Position numbers and translations under genes: made by a program
DNA from: Apis mellifera
Taxonomy: Eukaryota; Arthropoda; Insecta; Hymenoptera; Apidae
DNA: 64,000 bases
Direction: 5' to 3'
Assembly (NCBI RefSeq): GCF_003254395.2
Contig: NC_037650.1
Span: forward strand, 5,580,071-5,644,070
Notes under the pieces: model-generated
Database searches by the model: none
Seen by the model: the letters and a program-made list of their open reading frames with translations, nothing else
What the model was told of the DNA's origin: nothing
In this document: in pieces, positions 38,367 through 52,540 of the stretch
How the letters are laid out: each line of letters opens with the position of its first letter
Position numbering within the stretch: the stretch's first letter is position 1

Positions 38367-40180
38367 TTTCGAAAAGACGACGAATTTCAAGAAAAAAAAA
38401 AAAAGAATCTCAAGCTCGACGAACGAAACGATTCCTACCGTATAATAATTTTAATATAATTTAACAAGAATGGGTGGAATGGGAGAAGAAAGGAGAATGG
38501 ACGGGAGAAGGGAAGAGCGATGATCGTTTGAAAATTTGTCCTTAACCGAATCGAACTGGTCAATTGGTGGCCACGACGCGAAGCGTGCACGAGGCTTGTA
38601 CGGTCGCACGATGGGGGGAGGGGAATAGCCAAATCATGGCGATCAATTTGATGATTTCGACGAGGACTGTCGTTACGTTCTCCTCCCTTCGCAGAAGTCT
38701 GTTAGCGTTTTGGTGCGCGTACGCGCGAGAGAGAAGGAACGAGACGGAACCCACATGTCAAAGGCGGATCCGAGCGAAACATGTGGTACCGCTATTATAT
38801 CCGCTCAATTGGCCCTCGTGTTGACATAAAAAAAAAAGCACGGTCCGCATTGAACGATGGGGGCTGGGCGCAAAACGTCGAAACGACGACGAGGGAATGC
38901 CCTGTTTCGCGCTTCGCGCCTCGAGCTGAATATCCTTCGCTTCCATCCTCCTCCTTCGAAATTCGAACCGAATTTTCATACGATGTGAAAAGAACGTAGA
39001 TAAATCGTCGAATCCAACGATATCCTTGGACGCGTATCCTTCACCCTATCCTTTTATGCGTACGCGATTTGAATGTTGATTCTCGCGCAAAATAGCATGA
39101 ATATACAGGTAGCCATTAAGCATGTGCAACATGGAAAAGGGAGATGAATGGCGGGGTTGAATGAGTCGCGAAATGGTCAGCACAGTTGAAGAGCAAGCTT
39201 CCCCGAGGTATCATGGAAGGTTTGCACGGACGAAAAGTAGAAATGTTTGCTCCGTAGAATAGCGTTATGTTTGGACTTGGAATGACGGTTGGAATTGGAT
39301 AGGACTGGTGGCTTCGTAAAACACTCGTTTCCGCCTTTACCGAACTTTACGACCCTCTTGGCGGAAAGAAAGGAAGAAGAAGAAAAAGAAGAAAAGAAGA
39401 AAAAGAATTTCCATTACGTGAATTGTAAAATTCTAAAAAAAAAAAAAATGAATCTTACGCGATGACGAAATCGATGAAAAAAAGAAAAATGGGAAAATTT
39501 AATAAGCGGGAGCGAAAACTCGAATGGCAACACGATGAAAATATCCGATATCAGGGAGAGAGCAAACATGCTGCTTAACCACGATGAAAAATGCATGGTT
39601 CCAGAAACGATGGAAATACCGAACCCCCGTCGACAGGGTGGAATATGACGCAGTGGTTCTGCCCAAAAGCTCCGCCCATTAGCCGGTACCTTTCGATTGT
39701 CCCACAGCGAAAGGCAGCCCTAATAACCAGGGAACAAGGAGCGGAAAAGCAAGGCCGGTGTGAGAAGCGAGGCTCGGGAAGGGAAACGACGATCTCCTCG
39801 CGTAACCCCCGAAACGCCCCTATGACCTATAGAAAACCGTAGACGCGGCTCCGACTTTATCGTCATGGAGCCGCGCAACTGTCGTCGTAAATCACAAAAG
39901 GTATGATTATGCGTCTTCGAGCGCTCGGAAACGTAAGCTTCGTCTCGAACCACCCTCTTTCCTCCTCCACGTCAACTTCGATTTCCATCCCCTTCCCCGC
40001 GTAATTTCTTTCAAACGCTTTTCCCATAATCTCTCACTCTTCTCCCCCTTCTCCCTTCCTCCCTTAAATGAATAGGTGAATCTTTTTCCATGCACACTTT
40101 TCAGTTACACTTTTCTCGCTCATTCGTTTGTCTTTTTTTTCACGTTTCTCACCCTTTTCTCACCGTTACATTTCCCCTCG

Positions 40181-40221
40181 CTCTCTTCTTTCCCCTCTTT
40201 CCTTCTTTCTCTTCTTTTTCT

Positions 40222-40253
<32 letters not shown>

Positions 40254-40263
40254 TTCTTTTCTT
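40181..40263 (+). repeat. 83-nt uninterrupted pyrimidine tract with TTC and TCC repeats
   Basis: Every base from 40181 to 40263 is C or T. The tract includes TTC and TCC trinucleotide blocks. Open frames through it encode only Phe/Ser/Leu runs. Confidence 0.93.
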
Positions 40264-43200
40264 GGTTTTTCTTTGCACCGTGTTCTTTGCACGCTTTTAC
40301 GATTCAAATGTACGTCCTCTCTCTCTCTTTCTCTCTTTCTCTCTCGCACTGAACGTGGTGTCACGCTGGCTCCCTCCTTGTTCCTCGCACTCCACGGTAG
40401 GCAGACCCCTCACTCGGTATATATCCATCATTCTCTTCCTCTTTCTGGCTTATCGTCACTTGCCGTTTTCTAACCCGTTGCAGCAGACAGAAGGGGCGAG
40501 AAGAAGACGCAAAATGCGGGGTGTAACGGTGGGGAACGAGGCGACAGGATTGGCCAACGGGTCTATCACCCTCGCAAAAGTGATACGAGAGGGGAGAATC
40601 GTATGGGACGTGGTGGGGGTTAGTATTGTTACAGTACTTAACGAGCGGTCGAGGTAATCAGTATTGCTCCTTGCGGCAGCCAACAATTCTGCCAATTTGC
40701 TTCAATCTCCACTGTGGCGAAGCATGGCCTCCGCTCTGGCTTCGGGACCATTCTCTTTTTCTCTTTCTCGCGCGATTGCTAGATCGATTTGTCTGAAATT
40801 TCCTAATTTTTCTTCCATCGCCATCTTCTCCTGCTTACTTACTCACGTTCTTTATTATTTCGATTGAAATTTTCACGACGATTTTATTTGCAAATTTCAG
40901 AGTTAGTCGAGATCATGGAAGAATCCGAAGAAGATACATTCGATATAGATATACGATAGAAGGATTGAAAACGATAGCCAGCCAGGTTTCGCGAGCCGCT
41001 CTTCCTCGAATGACGAACACCTCCGTTACTATTCCCATCCCCGTCGGGCGAAGAGTTGGCGTTAAATGTACAAAGTTTGCCGATGCGATTACAAATCGTC
41101 GGAAGAATTCAATCACCTACAGTAAACTATCAAACGGACGAATGGAAGCTGAGGAAAGTTGAAGCGGTTGGAACAAACTTGAAATGGCTTTGCAAATTTA
41201 CCCGTCCCGTTGTCGACTCATTAATTATCTCCTCCCTTAACGAAGTGGAAACGATCAAACTTTCATTTTCTTATTCCGCTTGTTTCCACCTTGTTTCCAC
41301 GTTGTCATCGCGGCTCGAACGAGTATTTCGATACTGCAAAATCAAAACGTGGAAAATTGTAGAATAAAATGGGACGTTTTCGAGATTCGTACGGACATCC
41401 GTTTATCGAGATAATACGCCGGTTAACCTCGATAAGCAAGGATGATTCGAATCAGCAAGGGACTCCCCAATATGAACATTCCGAATCGGAAGGGGTGAAA
41501 GTGGGCGGATAGGAGTTTTGCGTGTACAGAGTGCATCAATCAACGAGTCCTTCTGCGAATAATACCGGTTCATGAGGTCACACGCCTATCGCTCTTTTCT
41601 CTCGAGTGGCGATAAGGGAATAAATTGGCCCCGGACGAATTTTTGTCGCTTAAACTTTCTTATACATTATCTTATATATGCCTCATTCAACCTATGAATG
41701 ATGATTAAAAAATATATCTCGCGCGTGCGATCTATTTTCCAGAAATAGAATAGGGGAGGGGAGGAACACGAGACAGAGAGAACACAAGTGACACGTTTCT
41801 TTGTTTCGAGTTAAGAAGCAGCGGGATTTTCCCCGGATTTTCTTCTCGAGACGTGACAGAAACGACGCAATTTTCGTGAAACGAAGACACCCGTTGTAAT
41901 TTTTATTAGAACGTCTGAAAAGTTTGTGCAACGTCTTTGGTGTGGAAGAGGCCCATTAGCCGGAGCCAACCCTCATTGTTCCATCCCTGACACTCGGCCT
42001 TCCGTGATATGGCGCGTGAACGGTTGACATATAATTAGCATTTGGGGTAACGAAAGCTCGACTGAGGATGACAGGAGGCACAATACACACACCCACTTGG
42101 TTATCCTCTGTCCCATAACTCGGCCACAAAACCCTCCCTTTCTCTCCCCGTTCCCAAAGAGCGTGTCGCGTAAGCCGATTCGAAAATTAACCGGCTTATA
42201 ATCCTCCTAAGCGATTCCTCCGCGAAAAAATTATTCTTCTTCTTCCTCTTCTTTCCCACCGTTTTCCACTTTATCTTCGATTATTTCGAGTAATTTTCTC
42301 CCCTCCCTCCTCCTATAATTTTGCACCAACCGGACGCGAACGGAAGAAGGAAGGGAGAGAAAACTTGGACGGTTAAATTCTTTATTTTTGAATCGGCGGT
42401 GCGGTGAAATTCCGGGCGGAATTTGAATCGCAATTGTACGAGAGGGTGAAATGAAAACGATCTCTCGCTCGCGCGTTCTTTTTTTCCCACCGGAATTTAA
42501 ACGCGCACCATGACTCCTGATTTCGAAGTTTCGCGTTATGAGGAGGACTCGCCGAGAGGGTGATTTAAAGTTAATTGGAGAGTGGCGGTGGCAGAGGCGT
42601 AGAGAGGGGAGAGGGGGTGGGGAGAGAGAGGAATAAATTGCGAGTCGCCTCGCACGGATCGGAAAGAAGGGGAAGGCGGGTGGGGGAGGAGGGCTCCCCG
42701 GTGTTATATTGCGCCGCGCCGTGTATTCTGAATTAAGTCGCTCAGTTGTGCGCCGTTTACTTTGCTCCTCGACTTTGCTCTCGAATCGTGTACGAGAGGG
42801 GGAGGGGGAGGGAGGAGGGAGGGTGGGAGGATGGCTTAATTTTAAGGAAACTTTGCACCCGTTCCACCAAGTTTAATTCTATCCCGTCGAACAACCTTCC
42901 AACGACATGTCCCGATAATTGTGCCCGAAAATTGCCTTTCGTGTATCACTATAGACTGTGTATCACGCCTATCCGATAGTTTTAAATTTCGTTTAAAACG
43001 TTACCCAATTTCGAGTTGCGACTCGAGAGTGGAGAAGAAAAAATTTAATCGCGCAGAGGTTTACATAGTATAGATATTTCATCGAAATTGAAGAAAGAGA
43101 GAGAGAGGAACGAATTATTCGATGGAATTTCACAAAAATTGGAGAGCATATATTATATCGAGTATTGTTTGAGGAAAAGAGAAAAGGGAAAAAAGAAAAC

Positions 43201-46200
43201 TCGCTCGACAGAGACAAAATTTCAGTGGGAAAACGGAGCGAAGGACAAAAGGCGCATTGTTTAAAACGAAAACGAAGTGATTCCGGAGAGCCCTGCGTAT
43301 GAGCAAGCGTGCAAGGGTCGGATAAAAAAAAAAAAGAGAAGAAAAAAAAAATTGGTGCCCACGTGCGTGGCCGTATGAATACGGGCGGCTTTCCAAAATG
43401 GCAACGAGTCCCGCTGGGCTCGATGCATCTCGAATTCACGTAGTTCGACGTATCGTCGAGTCGAGCAGGGTTGGCGGGGGGTTCACAGCTGCGCAGTCTA
43501 CGGGGGTTTGTTACCCCTCGCCCCGTGGCGTTCCAACTCCCGGTTGGAACACCTCGTTATCACCGATCCGTCGTTTCTTCTCGTTCCTTCCCTTAAGTTT
43601 AATCCCGCTATCTTCTTAACAATTTTCAAATCTTTTTTTTCTTCGTCTTAATCGTTAGAGATAGTCCTCTCTCTTCTATCATCGTATTCCAATACAAAAT
43701 TGAAATTTCCTTATCGCGTTACGTTTTAATAAATCGTGTTTTAATTTGCTGATCGTTGAATCCGAATGGCTTGCAAACCGATTTGTTTATCGAGAAACAA
43801 ACACAAAGGAGGCCGTGGATTAAATACAAGAGGAGTGCACACGTGCCGTTTACCGTGACGTTGAGTTCACGATCGCCGCAGCGGGCGCCTCGGGTTCGCC
43901 GTTTGTGCGCATTTTTCGGCGTCGTTACAGCGCCCCGCTGACAAAAGCCGCGTAACTCGAGATCGGCCGGCCTTCGCCGAGCATAATGACGATCGCCAAC
44001 GACGATCATAATAGTCTCACGGAATAATAAGTGGGATAAAAGTCAGGAAAACAATTGGCACCGCCATTGTCACTTCGCGGCCCATTCAGCCACCCCACGC
44101 AGTCCTGTTTGCGCTCACCTCGTTTTGTCGAGCAACTCCTCGGACGCGATGGGAATCGTTCGCTCTCGCAGTACAGGAAATCAAATTATTATCGACTCGC
44201 TTATAACGACTGTGATCGCTTCGACCTCCTCCTGTTCGTCAAACGAATAGCGTCAAACTTTTCTAAAAAGGATCTTTTTAAAATAACCGTACAAGAAAGA
44301 AAAAGAAAATAAAAAAATATATACATCGATGTGTAAATCCATGGAAAACAGGGAAGGAAAAATGTTGCTTTGCGAACAAATTCTCTTTCGATCCAACAAT
44401 TGCAATAATTTAATTGTTTAAAGCTTTCTAAAATTTCTAAACTCTAGAACTGTAGAAATTCTTATTCTTGTCGCTCGAGTTTTGCCAAGCCTCGTAGAGT
44501 CTTGTTTCTCCTTTCTTCTTCTCATTCCCAGCCGCCTCCTCCCACCACTACTGCTAGTGGTCTAGACAATGTACATTTACAAAAGAGGTTTTTCGTCAAG
44601 CGCGCGCGTTACGTACACATGAAACGGTGGCGTACGTCTGCAAGCGCCCTTCCGCCGCTTCCGCTCGCGCTATTGAATCGCGCGATCACGATTCTCGAAG
44701 GAAGAATGGACCAAACTCGACACCACGCCAGGGGATACTGCAAAGATGGATAGGGGTGGCACCGGAAGTCTTGCGTGCCATTTGCCTCGTACGGCATACT
44801 TATCCACGTCTTGAAGAATCATCGGGACGGTGAAGGAAGGGAGTCTCGTTGAGTGGCGCGTGCCCCGCCGCCTCCGGATTTTCGAGTCTATAGTCTAGCC
44901 TTTCAAATGATCAACCTCCGTGTCGTATCGTATTTTTCTTTTGAATGAAATGACGAACAGATGACGAACAACGCCCCCTTTCCCAAACGCCAAACCATCG
45001 GTCCAATCTTTCGGTCGATCTTTCTCCGTTTCGCTTCATCGTCGATTTGCGTTGCGAAATCATTCGTTTCGAAATTCATCGAGGAGTTATTAAAATTTCG
45101 AAGAAATCTTTTCCTAAATTTCTGAATTTCGTGAATCTTTTTTTACGAGACAATCGGCAAGAAAGATTTTTGCGCGATATTTCCATTGGCGTGGTGGAAC
45201 AAGGAATAAATTTACACGATCGCGAATAACTCCAAGATGCCATCGACGGTTGATCGACAAAACCGAGTGAATTAAATATATATATATATAGTTCGAGACG
45301 AAACAGGGTGGCAGGTTTCCCGTAATTTGCTAGGATACCGTTGATCGAGAGAGTTCACCGTCCCGTGCCTCGTGTTTCTCGAAATCGGGAAATAAATTTC
45401 CTTAGGCACGAACGCTAGCGAGCGAAGGGGGCTAGGGCATGAATAGTCACACGCAAATCCCGTCACGGCTATTGGTTCCTTATCAGATATCAGTTATGTG
45501 CTCGATTTGGGGTGCGTGCAGCCTATTACATCTGTGATCCATTGATAAGCACGTCAAATCCGCCAACAACACACTCCTGCCCGGGCGAACCGGCATTCGA
45601 AGCCCCTCGAAAACCGCACTTCCTCGCTACTCGAATCGATTACCGAGACCTTCCCGCGATTCGAGTAGCTTCGATTCAACCTGTCTTACGGCGTGTCTCA
45701 ATCACTCGTCCCTCTTCCCTCCTCCATCCTCTCCTTTCTACCAAATTATTATCAACGTCTCTCTTCTACTCTCGTTTCGTAATAACTTTCGTTCGAGCAT
45801 CATCCCATGGATTACAACTTTAATCGATCTGTATTATTCAGAAATTATAGGAGGAGTAGAAAGGAAAAGAAAAAAGAAAGATAAAGAAATGCGCGAAAGA
45901 GAAGAAGTGTGCGTATGAGAAAGATGCTTCGTTACGATCGCGCGTATCCCCTTTCAAGGGTTAAGTCTACCGATTCTGACGGGTTAAAGTGTTGGAAAGA
46001 ACTGGTTGGACGGCTGCCATCTGCCACCCCCAACCCCCGGAGGGGGGTTTCTAACGGAGGACGCAGAAGCAGAGAGTTCAGAATTCTCGCGAGTGGCTTG
46101 GACGGCTCAATGCCTTTAACCGTCTCTTGGCCACCCTCGAGAAACCACCCTCTTCCTCTCTTCCTTCTCTTCCTTCTCTTCCCCATTCTCTTTCTCCCTC

Positions 46201-47806
46201 GTCTTTATTCCACCGTGAACCATAACGCTTTTCGTACAAGATTATACAGGATATTACGCATTAAATGTCGCAATTCGCTCTCTGCCCTTTCCACCCATTT
46301 CTCTCTCGATCCCTACTCTCTCTCTCTTTCTTACTCGTCTCGTTCGAACGTTCAAATACGAAGGAAGAAGGATAAAAGGAAGGAGAACCCCTCGCGGTTT
46401 ACTCAGAAAAATTGGAAAAGACACGCAGCATCGAACGGTCTGTTATATTTACTCGCGAAACGATCCTTGGCTTTTCTTCTCTTCTCGAAAGGGGAAAAGA
46501 TCTCGTCGAAATGAAAAAAAAAGTGCTTCCCATTCCGCACTCGAAAACCAATCGAATATATCCGAATCTGTGTCTGAATCGATTCGAGGGTCGCTAGTTT
46601 AAACTCGCGATAAAAAGTATCGCGATCCTCGAAAATAACTTCGAAGGATAAAAAACGATCGAGAGAGGAGAGGATAAAAAGAAGGAAAAGAAAAATTTCG
46701 ATCCCTCGCCAATCAGAAATCCACGGTGTGTATGATATTATAGAAGAGGACAGATGATGGGAGCGAGACGAAGCGAGGAAGGAAAAAAGAGGCGTACGAC
46801 GCACAAAAAGTATCGTCCGTACGACCCACTCCCCCAATTTTGATCCAACTCGAAACAGCTGCCCCGTTTCGTGAATTCCATTTGAATAATTCCATCGTTG
46901 TGGCGCGTGCCGTCGCTGCCTCGTCTGGACCTTCGCCTCGATCGGCCACGAGATTGGTCACCTTCCTCTCTGCCTCGAATCTCATTGGTCCATCGGCCGG
47001 ATAAGGACACGTGGCCGGATGTCTACTAACCTTCCAAGCGTTTCCGCTCGTCGATGAATAATACCGTCTCGCCTCGTGCAACGCTCCTCTTCCGATCGAT
47101 CCTTTGTTCGCTTTCATGCCCCGTCTTGGCTGTGCCTAGCCGCAAAGGTGTGCGCACGGAATTTGAGATTCCGTTCTCTCAATTCCATCGCGAATTACCT
47201 TTGGTGGATTAATTTTGGACAACAAATCTGTCTAGATTTCTTTGTTCCTCTCTTGGAAATTTTTCTAAAACTAATAATAATGAAATGTAAATTGGAATAA
47301 GGAAGGATTGAAAGCTCAATCGAGATCTTGCGCTTCCTTCCGCAGAGTCGATTGAAAATTTGGGAGGAGAGGAATCGAATAAAGGGAGAGAAAAAGAAGA
47401 AGAAAGAGAAATAGGGGGCGGTAAGGCCCCTATAATCAAAGTGACCACTCGGCGATTTATGTGATAAACGGTTGGTAGGGTCGCGGAAGGGGACTACTGC
47501 GGTCTACGTCGATAGAGGTGAGAAGTTTATTTAAGACCAAATCATCCTTCGTCGATTAAGGTAAGAGAGGGTGCGTGCAACGGGGCGACGGGGACGACGT
47601 TGTAAGAAGAGGGAGGGGAGAGAGGGAGGGCGGTACGTGTTATTGCTTGTATTGTGGCGCAACCCCTCGAATCGTCGGCAGGGGTTGGTTTTAGTCGGCA
47701 AACTCTCCCCGGAGACTTGCAAGTTCTCATTGCCGTTAAACGGGACGCTGACATGAGGGATTCGAGTGAAAGCTACTTGTTGGCCAGGGAAACGCCATAA
47801 AATACA

Positions 47807-47830
47807 CTCTCTCTCTCTCTCTCTTTCTCT
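47807..47830. repeat. (CT)n microsatellite
   Basis: Nine CT units followed by TTCTCT, and then a short AGAT run. Confidence 0.9.
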
Positions 47831-49160
47831 AGATAGATAGATAAGGAAAATTTATCGCGATATATCCTTTTGTCCATCGATTTCTCCTTCCCTTCCGATT
47901 TATTAACTCGTGAATTCCGTGAACTTCCTTTTCGCTTCTCTTATTTCTTATTTCTTTCGAGGAAAATAAATTCCCGTTAAATTTCACAATTCCCGAAATC
48001 TCGTTGATTCATCGCACACGTTTGGTTCGCGAAATAAGCGAATTAAAAAGCAGGGAAACCCTCGAAACAACAAGAAAGGTCTCGACGATAAAACCCATTT
48101 TACGTTTAACAGAATGCACATGCCGCCTTTACTCTCCCAGATAGAGAATCACGAGGTGGAAGCGACAAGGGCAGCAACAACAGCGAAAGGATATTTTTCT
48201 GCGAGAACCGTCCGGTCAGATCGATATCGTCTCCTTAACATGCCCGTGGCAACTTGTCCGCGAATAATTCCCTTATCTCGAGGGCGAGCATTATGAGCCC
48301 GTGCCTGGCCCCGTAAATATTTTCTTTATACGTTTCTTTCTCCCTCTCCTCTCTCTCCTCTCTCCTCTCTCTCTTTCCCTCCGCGAGCATTCCACTTCTC
48401 ACCTTCGCAGCGGGTATCTTCGTCGAACCGAAATTTCCCCGATCCCTCGACCTCGTTTGCATTAATTATCCTTCCGTTGTATTCCGTCTTGCGCGTAATT
48501 GCGGATGCACACGCACGCGGATTCACCCACGCGTACACCCACACTATCACGCACTCGAGCGTTGATCCAACTCGTACCCGTTTATCGTACCCGATATATA
48601 CCAGATATATATATATAGATATGTATATGTGTGATATATATATATGTATATATCAGATATATATCGGATCATATCAATCTTGCTAAGTGAGCAATGCATA
48701 TGCTTATGGCGACGGAAGGTTTTCGACAAGCGGCGAAGAGGAACGGAGCGGGGAGGAAGGAGAGTGAGAGCGTGGGCGTAGAATGCCCACTGGGTATCTG
48801 GGTATCTTTTTTATGCATATGTATGCATATGTATGCACACGCATGCAACACCGGCCGGATATAAACACCTGCCCATCATCATGCTCGCCCATAGGTCCCG
48901 GTCTTCGTCCACGTGTGAAGGGCCCTTTAAATTCTAACGGGAGGGGGAGGAAGGGGAGGTTGGTTTGTATTTATTGCCAAAGGTGCTACCGCGAACGTTT
49001 ATGATGCACGGGTGAATTAACGACGCCAATTAGCCGTACCTACCGTACCGGTTGAGAAACGGTCGACATTGTCGCGTATTATCTCTCACCCGATGATGAC
49101 GATTACAACGCAATCCGCATTGAACCTCGTCCCTTATCGATTTCGTACTTATGTAAATTC

Positions 49161-49188
49161 TTCCTTCCTTCCTTCCTTCCTTCCTTCC
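49161..49188. repeat. (TTCC)n tetranucleotide repeat
   Basis: Seven perfect TTCC units; a poly-A run follows about 20 bp later. Confidence 0.94.
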
Positions 49189-50860
49189 CCTTTCTCCTTT
49201 CATTATAAAAAAAAAAAAAAAAAAGAAGAAAGATCTCGTCGAGGTTTCGAGTTGATATCGATGAAACGATAGAGAGAGAGAGAGAAGGATCGTGAATGAA
49301 CGAGACGATCGTTTGGTTGAAAAAAAATGATCAGTCTCGCCATTTTGCATAGGGAGCGCTACGGATTCACCCTCTGATCTCTGATGGGGGAACTGATGGT
49401 CCACGAGGATACGAAAAGAAAAAGAAAGGAAGAGAGAGAGAGAGAAAAAAGAAAGACCTCATCCACGTTTTGAAAAGCAGTTCAGTTCCTGAGCAGCGAA
49501 TCTTATCTGATGCCGAGAGCTGATTGATATCGCGATATAGCCCTCGAGTAGGAAGAGTATAAGAGAGATAGAGGTTCGAGTCTCATCCACCATAAACCAC
49601 CCCCATCGTCGGTTTTATGAAGGCGGGTGCGGTGGCGGGGGCCGAACATTTAGTGCCTTGGAGGTAGGTACACATTTAATCATAATCTAATATTTAAAAG
49701 GTAATTTCACGGCCTGTTTACCTCGTACGATCCACCCTCAATCCCCTCCCCCCCCCTCCACCCCGTTTTTTGTCGGTTTTCCCTCCCTTGTTTCGTGCGT
49801 GCCCCACGATGAATCGCGCGTGAGAATCGCGTTTTTCCCACTCAATCGTATTCGAATTCTTTTCAAGTCCTTTCCAAGATTTTTCCAAGATTTTTTCCAA
49901 GCGATGCAACGTCGTAATGTTACGTCATAATGCGATCGTTCTATGTTTTCGTTCTTTTTTTAACAGTAGGCCGAGTACACATGCGTTGGATTACGCGAAC
50001 GAGATGGAGGAAAGGAGAAGCAAAAAAAAGGCGATTAATTGTACCAGGAGAGGCCAGGTATATCCGCGAGGTATCGCAATAGGTAGACACGATAGACACG
50101 CTCGTGTCCACGTGGCGGCATAATGAAAAAGCTAATATATTCGTTTACCGGTCGTAAACAAGGCTTGCGTTGTTATTATCACTGGCAAACCGCCATTGCG
50201 ATTAATCGTCTGCCGTTGATTCATTCGGTTTAATTTATACGTAAATTATACCCGGTCGCCCTTTCGGTGCTCAGTGAATAAGCATGAACTTCCGGTGTCC
50301 ATAAACTTCCGTTACAATCTAGCTCACTCTGCGTTACTTTTCACTCGCGTACTTCGTTCTTTCGCGTAATCGTGGAACGGAAAATTTATCGTGGGGAGAG
50401 AGAAAAAGAGAGAGAGAAGAAAAAAATATTAAAAAAATACTTTTCAACTAGAATCTATCTGGCGCGCGTTAGATTGGCAAGAAAAAAAAAAGAAGAAGAA
50501 GAAATATAGTCGGATAAATTCAGTTTAATCGGACGAGCGTGCGAGACATCGTCGCGTGAACGAGGTCATCGGCTAATGGAGGCGCGCGTAAAAATTAAAA
50601 TAGCAAATTGGTGACACGGAGGTCTGTTGCATATGCATAGGTCGCGAACGTTTCATTCAGAAACGGCTCGATTAATTAAAGTAATCGAGATAATCGGGAC
50701 AGCCGAGTAATTAGGCATCCGATCGTAATATGCATCGAGAACATCGGCTTCTCGATTGCGAAACAACGGCTTCAGGGAGACGTACACGTAAAAATTTCAA
50801 GCGAATAATAAATCTCAAGATTTTTTTTGAACGATCGATAAAATGGAAAGATGGAGGCGA

Positions 50861-50862
<2 letters not shown>

Positions 50863-50909
<47 letters not shown>
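50863..50909. repeat. (AT)n microsatellite
   Basis: Uninterrupted AT run of about 47 bp. Confidence 0.97.
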
Positions 50910-50912
<3 letters not shown>

Positions 50913-52507
50913 AAGGAGAAAAGGATGAAATGGATTGAAAAGGCATCGTTGTAACAGTCGTTAATACGATGCGTGTTAAATTGCATTACATCTGCTTATT
51001 AGTCACGGCACGGGTAACCCGCGTGCGACGTTGAAAAGGCAATCGTGTAATACGTCATAATTTCCATAGCGTGACTGGACACTCCTCCGGTGCCCTCCAT
51101 GCAACATCACGTTAACACCTATAAATGAGAATTTATTATTTTCCCGTGTCTCGTGGAAACACGGCTCTACCTGTCATCTTATCTACCTAATTATCGATGG
51201 AGAAATAATTTTCCCCCGCGGATCCTTCGCCAATTTTTGATATTGTTATTATTATTATTATTAACAAGACATCCCGACATAAATTTTCAAGATTAAATTG
51301 TAAATTGACGCACAAATTTTTCTATCTTCTGTTCTATTAGCCGAGGAGGAACTCATAATTCTTTCAGTTCTCCTTCTCCTTCCGCTATAAAATATACGTT
51401 AGAAGTATCTCCGCTAACGCGATAATCAAACGACGACCGGACTCTTTCCCCCTTTTTCCACGATTCGTATTCGTTCTCTAATTAAAATAAAGAGCGCGCG
51501 AAATGAGTGATAAGTAAGTAAGTACTTTTTACGCCACTTGTTCCCTCCGCGCGAACTTCTTTTTATTTTTAAACCACGTCTGATAAATAGTCCTGATACA
51601 CATTTTTTTCGACGCGTCTCGCCTCTTCCCTATGCGCGTCGGAGCGCGTTTATGGAAATGCTCGGCCACATTGCACCGTTCCGGCCAACGAGTTTCCATC
51701 TGTGAATGGAACACACAGGATTTTTCCCTTCTTTCGATCTCGAATCTCAACCGACGACCGTTCGAAATGAACGACCGTTTTTTTTCCCTTTCTTTCTTTC
51801 TTTCTTTTTCTTTTTCCTTCGTTCGAAATAATTTTTTAAAGTTTAAGAAAAAAAATTCCCGAGGGAACGGGATTAAGACAATATTTTACGAGTTTACCTA
51901 AGGCGAAACGCCACGTGATGATCCTGGCGAGTCGCATCACCTGCCCGTTACTCGTATATTTTTCACTATAAAGTCTGAAGCTCGTTGCGAGCTCGAATTA
52001 ATGTCATCGTTCGTTTTCGAGATGGAACAGCGGGGGACGAGAAATAGCCGATATCTTTGATCTGGTGTAAAAGACTGGATGATACGTCGCACCTTTCCTT
52101 CGATAATTCGGGACAGGACAGGAAATATCCGTTGTCCAATTAAAACCGTAAACCGGATGGGTCATAGAAGTTGCTCGATCAGTGTCAACGAGCGATGTCC
52201 ATGGGAAATTCGACGTTTCGGACTTTGTTAAACGATCAAATGGAGCGGTTGATTAATTTTGCATTAGATTAGCGAACGAACAACCGCGCTATAGTTCTCG
52301 TTTTTTCGAAATCGAGTATACGAATACGCACCGTTCTGCACTATTCGCGGTGTATCGATTAAATCGATCTCCAGGGAGGAATTTTTCCCTCTCCAGGATC
52401 GTCGATTCCAATTCCACTCGACAAATCACGGAGGAATCACGAGGCGCGCCGGATGATTACGTTTACGTTTTTTGTAGCTAGTGTGGTTTCGATATGAAAG
52501 AGATCAC

Positions 52508-52540
52508 AAAAAAGAAAGAAAGAAAGAAAGAAAGAAAGAA
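52508..52540. repeat. (AAAG)n tetranucleotide repeat
   Basis: About eight AAAG units, in a purine-rich block. Confidence 0.92.

Larger units (their letters stand above)
38370..48000. other. Non-coding region upstream of erm, proximal part
   Basis: By position this should contain the erm 5'UTR intron, first exon and promoter. I could not identify a convincing minus-strand core promoter. An 83-nt uninterrupted pyrimidine tract lies at 40181-40263, and purine-rich blocks occur near 39365-39410 and 47340-47415. No open frame shows a recognisable domain. Confidence 0.5.

Noticed and set aside
40076..40657. 193-codon plus-strand frame beginning with a hydrophobic stretch
   Set aside because: The apparent signal or membrane segment is a translation of the TTC/TCC pyrimidine tract, and the remainder has no family resemblance.
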